NCBI GenBank assembly: GCA_021292105.1
Contig: CM037867.1
Coordinates: 16,134,928-16,198,927, forward strand
From: Anadara kagoshimensis
Lineage: Eukaryota > Mollusca > Bivalvia > Arcoida > Arcidae
DNA: 64,000 bases
Reading direction: 5' to 3'
A model generated the notes under the pieces. That model saw only the letters and a program-made list of their open reading frames with translations, ran no database searches and was not told where the DNA came from. Below, in pieces: positions 1 through 9,732 of the stretch (position 1 is the first letter of the stretch; each line of letters starts with the position of its first letter). The position numbers were made by a program, and so were the translations under genes.

Positions 1-73
1 GCTTTTCTCGTCTTAAATGTAGCATCATATATCATTCCATTCCACGCAACAATTCATTTATTCTTTATTATTT

Positions 74-147
74 TTACGTCTCGATATAAGTGGAATATTC
101 TTGACTGGGACGTTAAACACCATTACTCAACTCTCAACTCAACTCAT
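74..147 (+). repeat. 3' tail of a tRNA-headed SINE (family A)
   Basis: Only the tail is present: the 'tctcgatataagtg', 'attcttgactgggacgt' and 'cattactcaactc' blocks also seen at the 3' ends of the copies near 3250, 33230, 36900 and 52600. It lies in the intron before the first visible lectin exon. Confidence 0.5.
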
Positions 148-180
148 TTATTCTTCTTGATGGTTTTTTTTTTCAAATAG

Positions 181-298
181 CAAGCATGTGTAAAACAGAA
201 TCTACCTGGCAATACCAGGATTCCAAAAAGTGATAGAGGAAAATGGGATGACATTGGGTGTAATAATTTACTTGGGTATATTTGTGAAGGTCAAAAAG
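181..298 (+). CDS. Lectin receptor exon: C-terminal half of a CTLD
   Basis: A pyrimidine tract and 'caaatag' precede the exon, and AAAG|GTAAGA ends it in phase 1. The peptide contains GKWDDIGCNNLLGYICEG, the W-x-D-x-x-C ... Y-I-C pattern that closes a C-type lectin fold. Its first half lies upstream of the window. Confidence 0.8.
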
Positions 299-3200
299 GT
301 AAGACAGAAAATATACTTAAATAAATGCATTTAGAAGTATTGGCGTTTTCAATAGGAAATTGTTGTCAGGTTTATCTCTCCAAAAGTTAATAAAACTTGG
401 TAAAACGTATCTAAAGTGACAGAATAACGGATATTATTACCAAATGTTTTGGCGGTATGGCGCCTATATCTTCGAACTTTTCACAACAAAAGAGTTGTTA
501 AGAATGTAATTTTCCTAATTTGTTTCTCAGACGTTGACAATGTATGACGGAATGCATTATTGAGATGGTCCGTAAATTAATTTTAAACATATATATATTT
601 GTAGTTTGATTTTTATTGGATAAAAAAAAATCTATAACTAGTTTTAGACCAAAGTAAGCAAATTCTTATGGTCAGATACTTTAATCTCAAACTCGGTCCC
701 GATCTGAAACAAGTAATTGATAATTTGTTCGCATATAGATTCTACAATGTAGCTTAAAGGCATTGAAATTTCCTGGTTTTGATACCTGTATGACGTAATG
801 CCGTAACGTCATCAATGACGTGTCGCTCGGAGCAGAAATGTGAACTTTCGCGATAATAAATAACAACAAAATACATTTTCTTTTTTTATACCTATTGGTT
901 AAAACTTTTTATAACAAATGATAATCATTAAATGAAATTAAAAATTATAAAAGCAAATGTTGGGTGAATGACTCTATTACGTTATGACATCCCTCGTATC
1001 ATAAATTGCGTGCCTTATTATTATTATAAAAGTAGTCCACGTTGTACAGAGATACTAGTACCCTTTCTTGTATAAATATATCATCCTCTCCTATTCATAC
1101 AGCCGACTTCCTACCTTTCTTTAATAAACGTGCAGAAATATTTCATGACCAAAAATACTAATCCACTGATTTTGATTTTTTTTTTATTTACTAGTTAGCG
1201 GTTTACCAATTGCCACACCACCAGGATCTCTATGTAAATCTGGTTATATCCCCTATGGACAAGGATGCTATAAAATGTACAGTCAAACCGATTGGCAAAC
1301 TGCGGCTACTAACTGTAGTTACGACGGAGGATCGCTAACATCAATAGTTGATGTTTATGAAGAAGCTTTTATAAAATCTGTATATATCAACTTAAATCAG
1401 TCAGTTTGGTTAGGAATGACGTTTTCTGCAAAGGTATGTTGATGAACAAATTTTTATGACAGCCAAGTTTGCTTTGCTTTCGTGGATAGCCTGAATTTAC
1501 TTTCAACGAATTCTGTTTTTGTTGATAACCTGATCCATGAATTTACATGTTAACTAAATAATATAGACATATATTAGAAAGTAACGTTTATTGACGAAAC
1601 CAAAACCTACATATTTACATCCCAATATTATGGTATTTTTCTGTTTAATCTAATTTAACCCAATGTGTCTGCTTCCAAGTTTTTTCTTTGTTTTGGGATT
1701 GTGGTTTGGACATAGATTGGTTTGTTTTTTATCTTAGAATTCTCTCTCTCTTTCTCTCTCTCTCTATGTCTCTCTCTTAGTATTTCAGACTATTTCTATT
1801 TGTACATTTCCAAAGTGTAAAAATGTATTTGTCGTTCCTTAAGCGAAGAGGGACAATTAAAACAATCCAATAGTAATGTAGTAAACAATATACAATTTGT
1901 CCCTAAAAATGACTTTGTGTGTTTTTAACAATTTCTCCACAACTAACGCAGTGAATTCGCTTTTATTACTATGTGTGTAAAAAAAAAATTAAAGATTGTG
2001 CATCAAAAATGTAACGAAAGTGATAAACTCAATTGTTTACGTAATGGTGCATTTTTCATACACTATACACTGTAGATGGCCCTATAAATAATTTACCTTT
2101 GTCGTTGTAGGGTACATACACGTGGTTGGATGGATGGCCTGTTCTATACACAAACTGGGGTAGTGGTCAACCGGTCAAAGCAATAAATGGAGGATGTGTA
2201 GCAATGATAAATGGCATGTGGAGTGACCAAAACTGTAATTCAAAATTCAACTTTGTATGCAAAATAACTTCTGGTAAGTTAACTTTTACAAAATACTAGT
2301 TGGATTTAAACGCCAGCGATAACAGGTAAAACACGCTGTGATCAGAAAGTATTTGTCTTTGTGTGCTCATTTTCAAAACCATTCTAATATATGATTTATG
2401 TTCATCCTATTTAAATTCTGTAAACTTTCCGTGTTTGTAATAATTGTTGTTGGTTAATCCACTATACTGACATGATACTGAACAATAGAAGCTATTTACA
2501 GTTTTGATCGACTAAACCACATTTAAACACGAACAAGTGATTGTGTCTATACCTACGTCGAGCATTTGTACCATTTATATCAACTGCCGTCTGCATCATG
2601 TTTTTGTTGATCAGATATTTTGTTCTTATTTGAACCGTTGATAAACTAACCTTTTTCTTCATAGCAACGCCACCACCACCAACAAGTCCACCACCAGGAA
2701 CATGCCCTAAAGGGCAGCAACATCGTGGTATTTACTGTTACCAAGGTGATGTAGGCGCGTCAAAGTCTTGGCCTGAAGCCAACTATATGTGTCAGAAAAT
2801 CGGAATGAATTTACTGAGCATCCACAGTCAGGAGGAGTCAAAATTTATTCTAAACACCATGGTTACACCTACCACTCCTCCATCTCGATACAGCAGAACA
2901 TCTAATAGCTTCTGGATTGGAATGAACAAAGGAACATCAGGTAAACCTTATCTTTCCTTCCCGTTTTGGTCTTTCCTAAAATAAACAGCTACATTTACTC
3001 AGTTGCTCCTTACTAGTATGTCGGAGGTCGTTAGTTCGAACCCTGGTCGGTGTCTGACCAAGACTTGAAAATAGGTAGAAACTGAACTGTTCTTTCGCCA
3101 ACTCGACATTTAGAAATAAAAGTCACAGGGTCCTTCTGAAGAGACCTTAAAAACTGATACCCCGTATAAATGTAAACATGGCACTTACAGGATCCTAACT

Positions 3201-6200
3201 CCATGTGAGCGAACTACAAATTTTTGCCACCTATAGCTGATGACGCCTCAATATACGTGAAATATTCTTGACTGGGACATAAAACTGCATTCAATCAATT
3301 AATCAATCTTTCCTACATTAGGATAAGTATGGATAAGTTTTTCTTGTCTTGTCTTTTGTCGCCAGTTTATCAGTAGCCCTTAGTTACGTATGATTAAGAG
3401 TTGTTGCATGACGTTATTTAACGCGGTATTTTTGTACATTTAATGACCTTGTATCCAACCATAGCATGCTCTGATCATATGGCGAGAAACATGGCCTGTT
3501 ATACATGTATATGGTGGTTATATGTGCCTGTTTGCCATTTTTTTCAAAAACATTTCAAAGTTTTGGGATTGTGATAGCTTAAAATGCCGAACTAAAAGAA
3601 CAGTCAATCAACAAGGATAAATTAATCAAAGTTGTGTTCATTTAACGTTTTTGATAGGTAAAAACAGAAGGGATGCATTAATAACTGTAAATACTTGTTT
3701 ATTTCATAAGATGGCTTCACTTGGACGGATGACACACCTATTGACTTTCTGAACTGGAGCCCTCACGAACCTTCCGATCCAATGAACTCAACTACTGAAG
3801 AGTGTATTGAAATGTTTACTGGTACTGGAAAATGGAATGACGTCTCGTGTTTTGTTAATCGTGGATACATATGCAAAGGTCTAGCAGGTATGAAATACTA
3901 GATTTTAGATAATGAAACAAACTCGTCATAGTTTCGTCATCGGTCGAAATAGCCGTGTTTTGTTTTGGTTTTGGTCATGCTTTAATAAAGAATAAACGAT
4001 AACCGTCTTGGTGTTGCAAACAACTGTAGTCGCAAAAGTCTAAATGTGTGTAGCACTAAAGACTATAGATTTTAATAAAACAATTAACCTCTTTGTAGAA
4101 TACCATAACAATGAAAAGATCTGTGTATTTTCTCTTTGGCCATGCTGTTATTTAGGATAAACAATAAAGAAAATTGTGTTGGTGTTACAAACAAACGTGT
4201 ATATACCCACAAAGGTCTCGCAACTAGCTAAACAGGAGGTGCCTGCCCTTCCGTAGCACCTGGTCTCACTTCGCTTGTGGAAGTTCAGGTGTCAGTTTTA
4301 AAGTTTTTACTGTTTCTGGATTGTGATTAAGACATGTATTAGTATGTTTATTAGTGTGTTTGTTGATTTTATTTCTCTTTGGCCATATTCGTATATCGGA
4401 TAAACAAGAACGAAAACCGTGCTGGTGTTGCAAATAACTATGTTTATTATACCGTATGAGAAAAATATGATACTATTTGTAATTTGAATGGATCGTTGGA
4501 TCATGTTATCAGGGTGGAGAAAACATTGTGTTTCCCGCTGACGTCATCGATGGAGAATCTGTCACGGCGTTCTAGCATTTGCGATAGGAGAAAAGGCAAT
4601 GAATCGTAGGACTGATGTTTTCAGTCTGCCTTTTTTAAAATATGTTTTCTTTCTGTCTGTCTTTCTAATAACCATGGTTATCTTTCGGTATAATAAACAA
4701 TTCATTGCCTCACGCAAAGGCAATACATGTATAATGTAGGCGCAAATGTCTAGCTGGTGTGTAGCACTAAGAAACAATAAAGCTCTTTATAAAACACTGT
4801 CAAAATATCGGAATGGTCCTTTTTTAAACTTCTTTCAAAACCAAATGCAAATCTGCAGCACTGAAACTTTTGGTGTGATAACGCATCAAAATCTTAGAAA
4901 ATATCGTTTCCATAGAAACCCATGAAACGAAATAAAACAATTTGTAACTGAAACAGCTTGTATTAAAAAAGACAAATCAACCGATCGCACGAACGAAATA
5001 AGAAATTGTATGAAAATACAGTTCCCAGTGGTTTTGATAATCATAGAAGAATTGGCAATTAGAAAATGGTACTTGGCAAATATCAAAGTTTTGTTAAAAC
5101 TAAAACGCATTTCAGTTGTTATATGTGTACTTAGATCCTTCAAATCCTTGCATGAAAAATAAATAAAATGTGATCGGTCTCCAAAACAGATTAATGAGTT
5201 AAACTACTGGTGAAATTAAGAGATGTCAGAATAATCTGTTGAAAAATAGCAAAACAACAAAAGACTTATATTTCATTAACACACTACATTCAAACCTGTC
5301 TTTAAGGTCACTTGTATGTAAGGGTCATCTGCCCATAATGGTTAGAAAAATGTAATCCCAATTGTCCTTTTTTTGTGATTTGAACCTGTATATAAGGGTA
5401 ACCTGCCCACAAAGACCACTTTTACTGATGCCCTTGGGTGACCTTTATAGACAGGTTTGTCTATACTTCAATCAAAAGCAAATATACCAGTCAATGTCCA
5501 AATCACGAACCCAAAACCAAAGCAAAATGTTGCAAAGTTAATTAAGTATATTGTGATTTTCCATCAGGGAAGTGAGAAAGGGGTGCTCTGCAAATGTAGG
5601 AACCTCCTGTCTAGCTAGCTACACCTTCCACGCGTGGAATCAAAATTGCGAAACAAAGGAACATGAAACTCTATGACGTAACATATATACATACATGTAA
5701 TAATTTTGGATACGAATACTCGTATTTATCAACAATATTGTGATGACGACCATTACACTTCTTTGAAAGCCGTAATAAGTCTGGCCTTGCAATACATCGA
5801 TACGTGGAATCGGACTAGTGTACAGACAGTTCTATTGAATACAAAACTAAATGATTTTGAATTTTATAATTTTATATTGATGCAATTTCAGCCAATCTTA
5901 CAACAACCGCCGCTACAATGACTATACCAAACAAACAATGGTCTGCTACTACAGGATCTAAACAGACAACTCCAAGGGGTATTATAGACCCTTTTACTCC
6001 ATTAATTCCTCCTACTGGCCCCACAACTCCAAATCCAATTCCAAACATACCAGGTGTTTCAAATTACAATGGCGGGAAAGCAACAGGTAAGTGCACTTTC
6101 AATCAGTACAAATATGATCCGAGCTAAATAAAGGCCGAACTTTTAGAATAAAGTTTTGTCCTTTGTATATTTTTTCAACGCCTAAAAAAATTTGGTTTAA

Positions 6201-8064
6201 CAACTTTGATCCAAGCATTACTGATGAGGAATTGTATTCCGAAACGGTTGTCTAGTTAAAGTTAAAGTCTGTCCCGAGCCATTAGGCCCATCAGGCCGGA
6301 GCTTATCCCGGTTTCGGTGGCGTTAAGCGACTGAGAGTACAAGACTCTCCCCTGAATGGGACGCCGGTCCATCGCAGGGTTAACCCCCAGCATTTTGCTG
6401 GTACTCATTTATTTTTCAGCTGAGTGAACTGGAACAACGTGAAATTAAGTGTCTTGTTCAAGGACACAACACATCGCCCGGTCCAGGGATCGAACCCACG
6501 ACCTTCGAATCATGAGTCCAATGCCTTAACCACTAGGCCACGCGTTTCCACAAAACGGTTGTCTAGCGTTGTTGAATTAACACTGGTATAATAATATTAC
6601 TATAGTATATAATTTTGGTAAACTCCATTGAAAACATATTCAATCAAAATTTCGATCTTGGTGAATCGTACGTATGATCGTATTGAATGAGCTTTGATGA
6701 TTTCGAACTTGCTCATTCAAATCAAGATTAAACAAAAATCAATTAACCGTCTCTATTTTGATGCGTTTCACACTTATAGTCCAACAACATCGGTCTGTCC
6801 GCTTGACCTTTCATAAGGAATATTCATATAGGAGAATTCATCCATTATATGGGTAGTATAAGGTTTAGCAGACCATACTTAATCATTTTTGTTACTCATT
6901 ATGTAGACGAAATAAACACGTGCGTCCCCTATACATAAATAGACTCGTTCATGATAAATATTTAAATTAAAGGTCAAACGGTTAGGTCAGTGTTATTTGT
7001 TTTTACCAGTAGTTAACGACACTTTTTCAATATTTCAATTGATTTTATAAATGCGATTCCGTTCATTTGTGTATTTTCAAAACACAGAAACAACTAATTT
7101 ATTACTTACTGTCTAAATAATCTGTCAGTTAAAATATGAAAATCCTCAAAAACTAAAGTATATTCCCTCATGCAAAGTATTTCCTTAGTTTTTGGTTAAA
7201 TATGTTTTGGTCTTTTTGGATATCTTTTTCAACCCCTTGAAAAATTTTGGTTTTACACTTGGTTTTGTCCAAGCACTACTGATGAGGAATTGTATTCTAA
7301 AACGACCGTATAGTGCTGTAAAAAGAATCCTGGTATAACATGTATTTAAGCAGTTTTTTCCATCATAATGTTTTTCGTTTGTAGTAGGACATGCGCATAT
7401 ATGGCCGAAGTATTTAAATACCAGGCTAGCACTGTTTTTGACCGCCTATGTTTGAATCCCTATCGTCCAGAGTGTGAAAGTTTGTTCGTTCATTTGTCAG
7501 CCGCTGATGGTAAACTCGCATTGCCCTTACTGCCAAAGTTCAAATCGTTGTAGAACAATATGAAAATTTCGCAGTTCGTTTGTCGAACGCCCTAACTAGC
7601 TAAGTTTGAATTCATTATCGGCCAGTGTGAGGAAGCTTGTCAGTTCGTTTGTCAAAACTCGATGGTTAGCTCACATTGCCCTCACTGCCTGGATTCGAAT
7701 CCTTATAGGCCAATGTAAAAAAATGTCTGCTAGTCTGAGTTCCCAAGTCCATAACAGTAGAAAGAACCTCAATTGTTGGCATCCAACCATTACTGCATCA
7801 TACTGCTCTTATTTTTGTATCTTTGTTTTATTAGCTTCAACATCTAACCTATCAACTGGAGGAATAGTGGCCATATTGGTTTCAGTGGTTTTTGTGTTGG
7901 TGATCATTGGACTGGCGGCCATATTTATCAAAAGACGGTCTAGCGGAGCCGGAAGTGGCTTAGGTGTTGGCGGGATAGATAATTCTTTGTACTATGAAAA
8001 ACATAATGAGCAAGTTAACATTTCAAACGGGAACTCAATTGTTAGTCATGAAGAGGATGCTTAA
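181..8064 (+). CDS. Transmembrane C-type lectin-domain receptor, 3' part (7 exons)
   Basis: The gene is cut at its 5' side by the window edge. Exons 181-298, 1195-1433, 2111-2273, 2665-2940, 3711-3887, 5892-6086 and 7835-8064 all have AG/GT borders and join in phase. The product contains the end of one C-type lectin-like domain (CTLD), two complete CTLDs, a Pro/Thr-rich stalk, one transmembrane helix and a cytoplasmic tail of about 50 residues. Mannose-receptor-like and other multi-CTLD membrane proteins in molluscs have this plan and are usually assigned to recognition of glycans or microbes at the cell surface; that role is family knowledge here. The penultimate CTLD has QPV where EPN/QPD would bind calcium and sugar, but the last one keeps E-P and W-N-D. 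Domain borders lie at phase-1 introns, as expected for shuffled modules. The signal peptide and any further CTLDs must lie upstream of the window. Confidence 0.85.
1195..1433 (+). CDS. Lectin receptor exon: N-terminal half of the second visible CTLD
   Basis: The acceptor is 'atttactag'; the phase-1 join gives V-S-G-L-P-I-A-T-P-P. The peptide then reads C-K-S-G-Y ... C-Y-K-M-Y, W-Q-T-A-A-T-N-C and ends V-W-L-G-M, the usual first half of a CTLD with its WLGM-type core strand. It ends in phase 0 at AAG|GTATGT. Confidence 0.85.
1741..1780. repeat. CT-rich microsatellite in an intron
   Basis: An interrupted run of TC dinucleotides inside the intron between the first two complete lectin exons. Confidence 0.6.
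2111..2273 (+). CDS. Lectin receptor exon: C-terminal half of the second visible CTLD
   Basis: It begins in phase 0 with GTYTWLDGWP and contains NWGSGQPV, then GGCVAM, MWSDQNC and FVCKI. Disulphide cysteines are all present. The Ca/sugar site is atypical: QPV replaces EPN or QPD, and WSD replaces WND, so classic calcium-dependent sugar binding by this domain is doubtful. It ends in phase 1 at CTG|GTAAGT. Confidence 0.85.
2665..2940 (+). CDS. Lectin receptor exon: linker and N-terminal half of the last CTLD
   Basis: The acceptor is 'cttcatag'. The peptide opens with a proline-rich linker ATPPPPTSPPPGT, then C-P-K-G ... Y-C-Y-Q, S-W-P-E-A-N-Y-M-C, L-L-S-I-H-S and F-W-I-G-M. Unlike the preceding CTLD, the intron that splits the domain is in phase 1 rather than phase 0, so the two modules are not a very recent duplication. 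Confidence 0.85.
2991..3305 (+). mobile_element. SINE family A (tRNA-headed)
   Basis: A degraded tRNA head has the B-box-like 'agttcgaaccctggtcgg'. The body contains 'tctgaccaagacttgaaaat', 'tgttctttcgccaa', 'cagggtccttctgaagagac' and a tail 'attcttgactgggac' ... 'attcaatcaattaatcaatc'. The same body recurs at least ten times in the window. It lies in an intron of the lectin gene. Confidence 0.75.
3711..3887 (+). CDS. Lectin receptor exon: C-terminal half of the last CTLD
   Basis: It contains DGFTWTDDTPIDFLNW, then PHEPSDPMN, CIEMF, KWNDVSC and GYICKG. The E-P-S and W-N-D residues are close to the mannose-type EPN...WND calcium site, so this is the domain most likely to bind sugar. It ends GCAG|GTATGA in phase 1. 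Confidence 0.85.
3968..4440 (+). repeat. Three imperfect intronic repeats
   Basis: The pattern 'gg.catgct...aataaaca...accgt..tggtgttgcaaa' recurs near 3968, 4133 and 4375. The spacing (about 165 and 240 bases) is irregular. No coding sense; family unknown. Confidence 0.4.
4222..4350 (+). repeat. Interspersed repeat matching the mariner insertion site at 9.7 kb
   Basis: It shares 'agctaaacaggaggtgc' and 'gattgtgatt' ... 'attagtatgttt' with 9668-9732. At the second site a mariner is inserted at the TA; here the TA is empty (4343-4344). An inverted partial copy, 'cctcctgtctagctagct', lies near 5605. Confidence 0.5.
5291..5459. mobile_element. MITE with CAAACCTGTCT inverted ends
   Basis: The left end CAAACCTGTCTTTAAGG and the right end CCTTTATAGACAGGTTTG are inverted copies. 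The interior carries 'gcccacaaagaccactttta' and 'cccttgggtgacctttat'. Related pieces are at 8263, 18661, 21391 and 34003. Intronic in the lectin gene. Confidence 0.6.
5892..6086 (+). CDS. Lectin receptor exon: Pro/Thr-rich stalk
   Basis: The acceptor is 'caatttcag', the donor ACAG|GTAAGT, phase 1 on both sides. The 65-residue segment is rich in Pro, Thr and Asn (for example PFTPLIPPTGPTTPNPIPN) without cysteines, which suits an extended, probably O-glycosylated stalk between the lectin domains and the membrane. Confidence 0.75.
6214..6255 (+). ncRNA. Hammerhead ribozyme motif, core intact but split by a SINE
   Basis: CTGATGA (6221-6227) is followed by a perfect 5-bp stem II GGAAT/ATTCC with loop TGT, then GAAA (6241-6244), a short stem III region CGGTTG and cleavage triplet GTC before TAG. 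All core residues of a type I hammerhead are present. Stem I is imperfect, and its 3' strand continues only after the SINE at 6256-6552. It lies in the last intron of the lectin gene. Confidence 0.65.
6256..6552 (-). mobile_element. tRNA-derived SINE, full length, with target duplication
   Basis: Read on the minus strand, it starts with a tRNA head: A box TGGCCTAGTGG and B box GGTTCGATCCC, about 35 bases apart. A central domain ('gaccggcgtcccattcaggg') and a TTTAACTTTAAC tail follow. The 14-bp direct repeat AAACGGTTGTCTAG flanks it (6242-6255 and 6553-6566). It is a different family from the other SINEs here. Confidence 0.85.
6781..6840 (+). repeat. Solo end of the ACAACATTGACCTGTCC MITE
   Basis: 'acaacatcggtctgtccgct' followed by 'tgacctttcataaggaatat' matches the terminal sequence of the complete element at 10946-11118 and the end at 53034. 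Confidence 0.45.
7100..7340 (+). mobile_element. Short interspersed element ending in a hammerhead, copy 2
   Basis: It shares an approximately 240-base body with the copies at 63606 and 37740: 'cctcaaaaactaa', 'catgcaaagta', 'ccttagtttttggtt', then the hammerhead region. No ORF. Family comparison suggests a non-autonomous, retrozyme-like element; that assignment is inference. Confidence 0.55.
7272..7317 (+). ncRNA. Hammerhead ribozyme motif, probably inactive
   Basis: Stem I is perfect over 7 bp (AGCACTA 7272-7278 with TAGTGCT 7311-7317). The core is CTGATGA, stem II GGAAT/ATTCT. The invariant G of GAAA is A here (AAAA, 7299-7302), which should abolish cleavage. Confidence 0.65.
7835..8064 (+). 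CDS. Lectin receptor last exon: transmembrane helix and cytoplasmic tail
   Basis: The acceptor 'ttttattag' joins in phase 1. A hydrophobic stretch of about 22 residues (IVAILVSVVFVLVIIGLAA) is followed by the stop-transfer cluster KRR, a Gly/Ser-rich patch and a tail containing NSLYYEKHNEQVN, ending EEDA before TAA. This fixes a type I single-pass topology. The tail tyrosines do not match an ITIM or ITAM. Confidence 0.85.
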
Positions 8065-8255
8065 AAAATACATATGATATATTTTATTGAAATCGACCAT
8101 AAGCTGATAATCAGAAAGACGAAAGATGAAGACAAACAACACAGCTATAAGACTTCTGCCCTTTTTAATTATTCGTCAATGCATTGTACATCTTGAAATC
8201 TGCCTATTAAGGCTATTTTGTATTAAAGACATCTATATGCAAGTGACTGAGGCTA

Positions 8256-8261
8256 AATAAA
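8256..8261 (+). promoter_or_regulatory. Candidate polyadenylation signal of the lectin gene
   Basis: AATAAA lies about 190 bases after the stop codon; an ATTAAA variant sits at about 8222. No cleavage site can be seen. Confidence 0.4.
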
Positions 8262-8262
8262 T

Positions 8263-8345
8263 ATACAGTAACACCTGTCTATTAAGGCAACTCAGTAGAA
8301 CCGTTTCGAATTGCTACGACTTCGTGTCTTAAAAGGCAACGTAAA
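8263..8345. repeat. Fragment of the AACCTGTCTATTAAGG MITE
   Basis: 'acagtaacacctgtctatta' is followed by a decayed body, related to the elements at 5291 and 33.9-34.1 kb. It may overlap the lectin 3' untranslated region. Confidence 0.4.
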
Positions 8346-8564
8346 ATGACAATAATTTTTGGATATAAACCTCGAATGACATACCTAGTACCAAAAAAAG
8401 ATAATATATTTATCTTTGTTTGAATTTAAGGTGTATAGATGATGCGCAATTAATTTATTCAATATTCATGCACGTGTATATATTTACGTTTCCATATAGT
8501 GCTGTCACAGTGTGTGTATTATTTAAATGTTTGCTTAAAATGACCGAATAGTGCAATAACAATA

Positions 8565-8566
<2 letters not shown>

Positions 8567-8602
<36 letters not shown>
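8567..8602. repeat. (GT)18 microsatellite
   Basis: An uninterrupted GT run. The stretch 8350-9000 otherwise shows only GT-rich tracts. Confidence 0.9.
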
Positions 8603-8607
<5 letters not shown>

Positions 8608-8793
8608 CGCAAAAGTCATAATGCAGTGATTTAATTGTGCTTAAAGCCTTGCATAATTGCATAGTGTGCATCGTGTGTGGGGGGGGGTATGTGTGTGTGT
8701 GTATGTGTGTTGTAACATTTAGTGCTGTCACAATGAGTTTCAATGCAAGGTTAAATCTACGCATGTATGCTTGAAGCATTTTATATTTTTCAT

Positions 8794-8796
<3 letters not shown>

Positions 8797-8837
<41 letters not shown>
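8797..8837. repeat. (GT)20 microsatellite
   Basis: A second uninterrupted GT run 200 bases from the first, with a mixed GT/G tract between them (about 8677-8710). Confidence 0.9.
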
Positions 8838-8838
<1 letters not shown>

Positions 8839-9107
8839 TGACACCAAAAGGAACAATTGTGTTTTGATCAATGTTAGCTTGAAGATGTTTGTGCTTCCAT
8901 GGTTACAAGACATTGTGTTCATATCAAAAAGATGGAAGTATTAAAGTGTCTATTACTGTTACTTTTACTATTTATCGGTAAATTTTCGTATTTGGTTTAT
9001 TTTCGCATATATTCGCGACAATAACAAAACGCGAAGATAAGCCCTTAAAGAATATTTTATAATTCATCTGGATTTTTTCTTTTTATCATCGATAAAGCAA
9101 AAAATAA

Positions 9108-9268
9108 AAATACGCGAATAAATCGAAAACTAATGGACGCGAAAATAACAATACTCGAATAAATTGAAAACTAATGTTCGCGAAAATAACAATACGCGAA
9201 TAAATCGAAAACCAATGGACGCGAAAATAACAATAAGCGAATAAATTGACAACTAATGTTCGCGAAAC
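9108..9268. repeat. Minisatellite of about 39-bp units
   Basis: Four units of the pattern 'cgcgaaaataacaata' + 'cgcgaataaat' + 'gaaaactaatg' occur in tandem with about 10% divergence. No ORF of note. Confidence 0.7.
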
Positions 9269-9732
9269 TTCCGGATTTACAGTATATGGAGGTTTTAGCT
9301 GTTGATAAAAGTAGACCGAAACAGTGAAAATGTTTTATAATTCAAATTAGTTGAATTGAGTCTGTATTGTGTGTTATAAGTGTGAATTTATTTAGTGTCA
9401 GAATTAAATCAATTTTATACATTTTTGAAGCTATGTTCTGTCTTTGTCTTTATATAAGTACAACAAAGCAAGCTGCTTCGTATAAGTTGATGACCCAGTG
9501 ATATTGCAAGCCAAAGCTTATCAAGGTCCTTAAAAAGTTTTATGACCGTCATCACAGAATTGTTAATAAGTTTTATGTCTATGTGTCCAGGATTGCCATG
9601 GATAAATTTGACGTCCCATGGGTCCATGTTCCTTCACTTAATTTTGATTACACACGTGGCGGGTGTAGCTAGCTAAACAGGAGGTGCTTATCCTTCCGGA
9701 AGAAGAGATTGTGATTCGGACCTGGATTAGTA

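Noticed and set aside
7980-8064. ITIM/ITAM motif in the lectin receptor tail (SLYYEK)
   Set aside because: The position three residues after Tyr is Lys or His rather than Leu, Ile or Val, so it does not fit either motif.
8519-8922. ORFs with poly-HT peptides
   Set aside because: They are translations of GT microsatellites.
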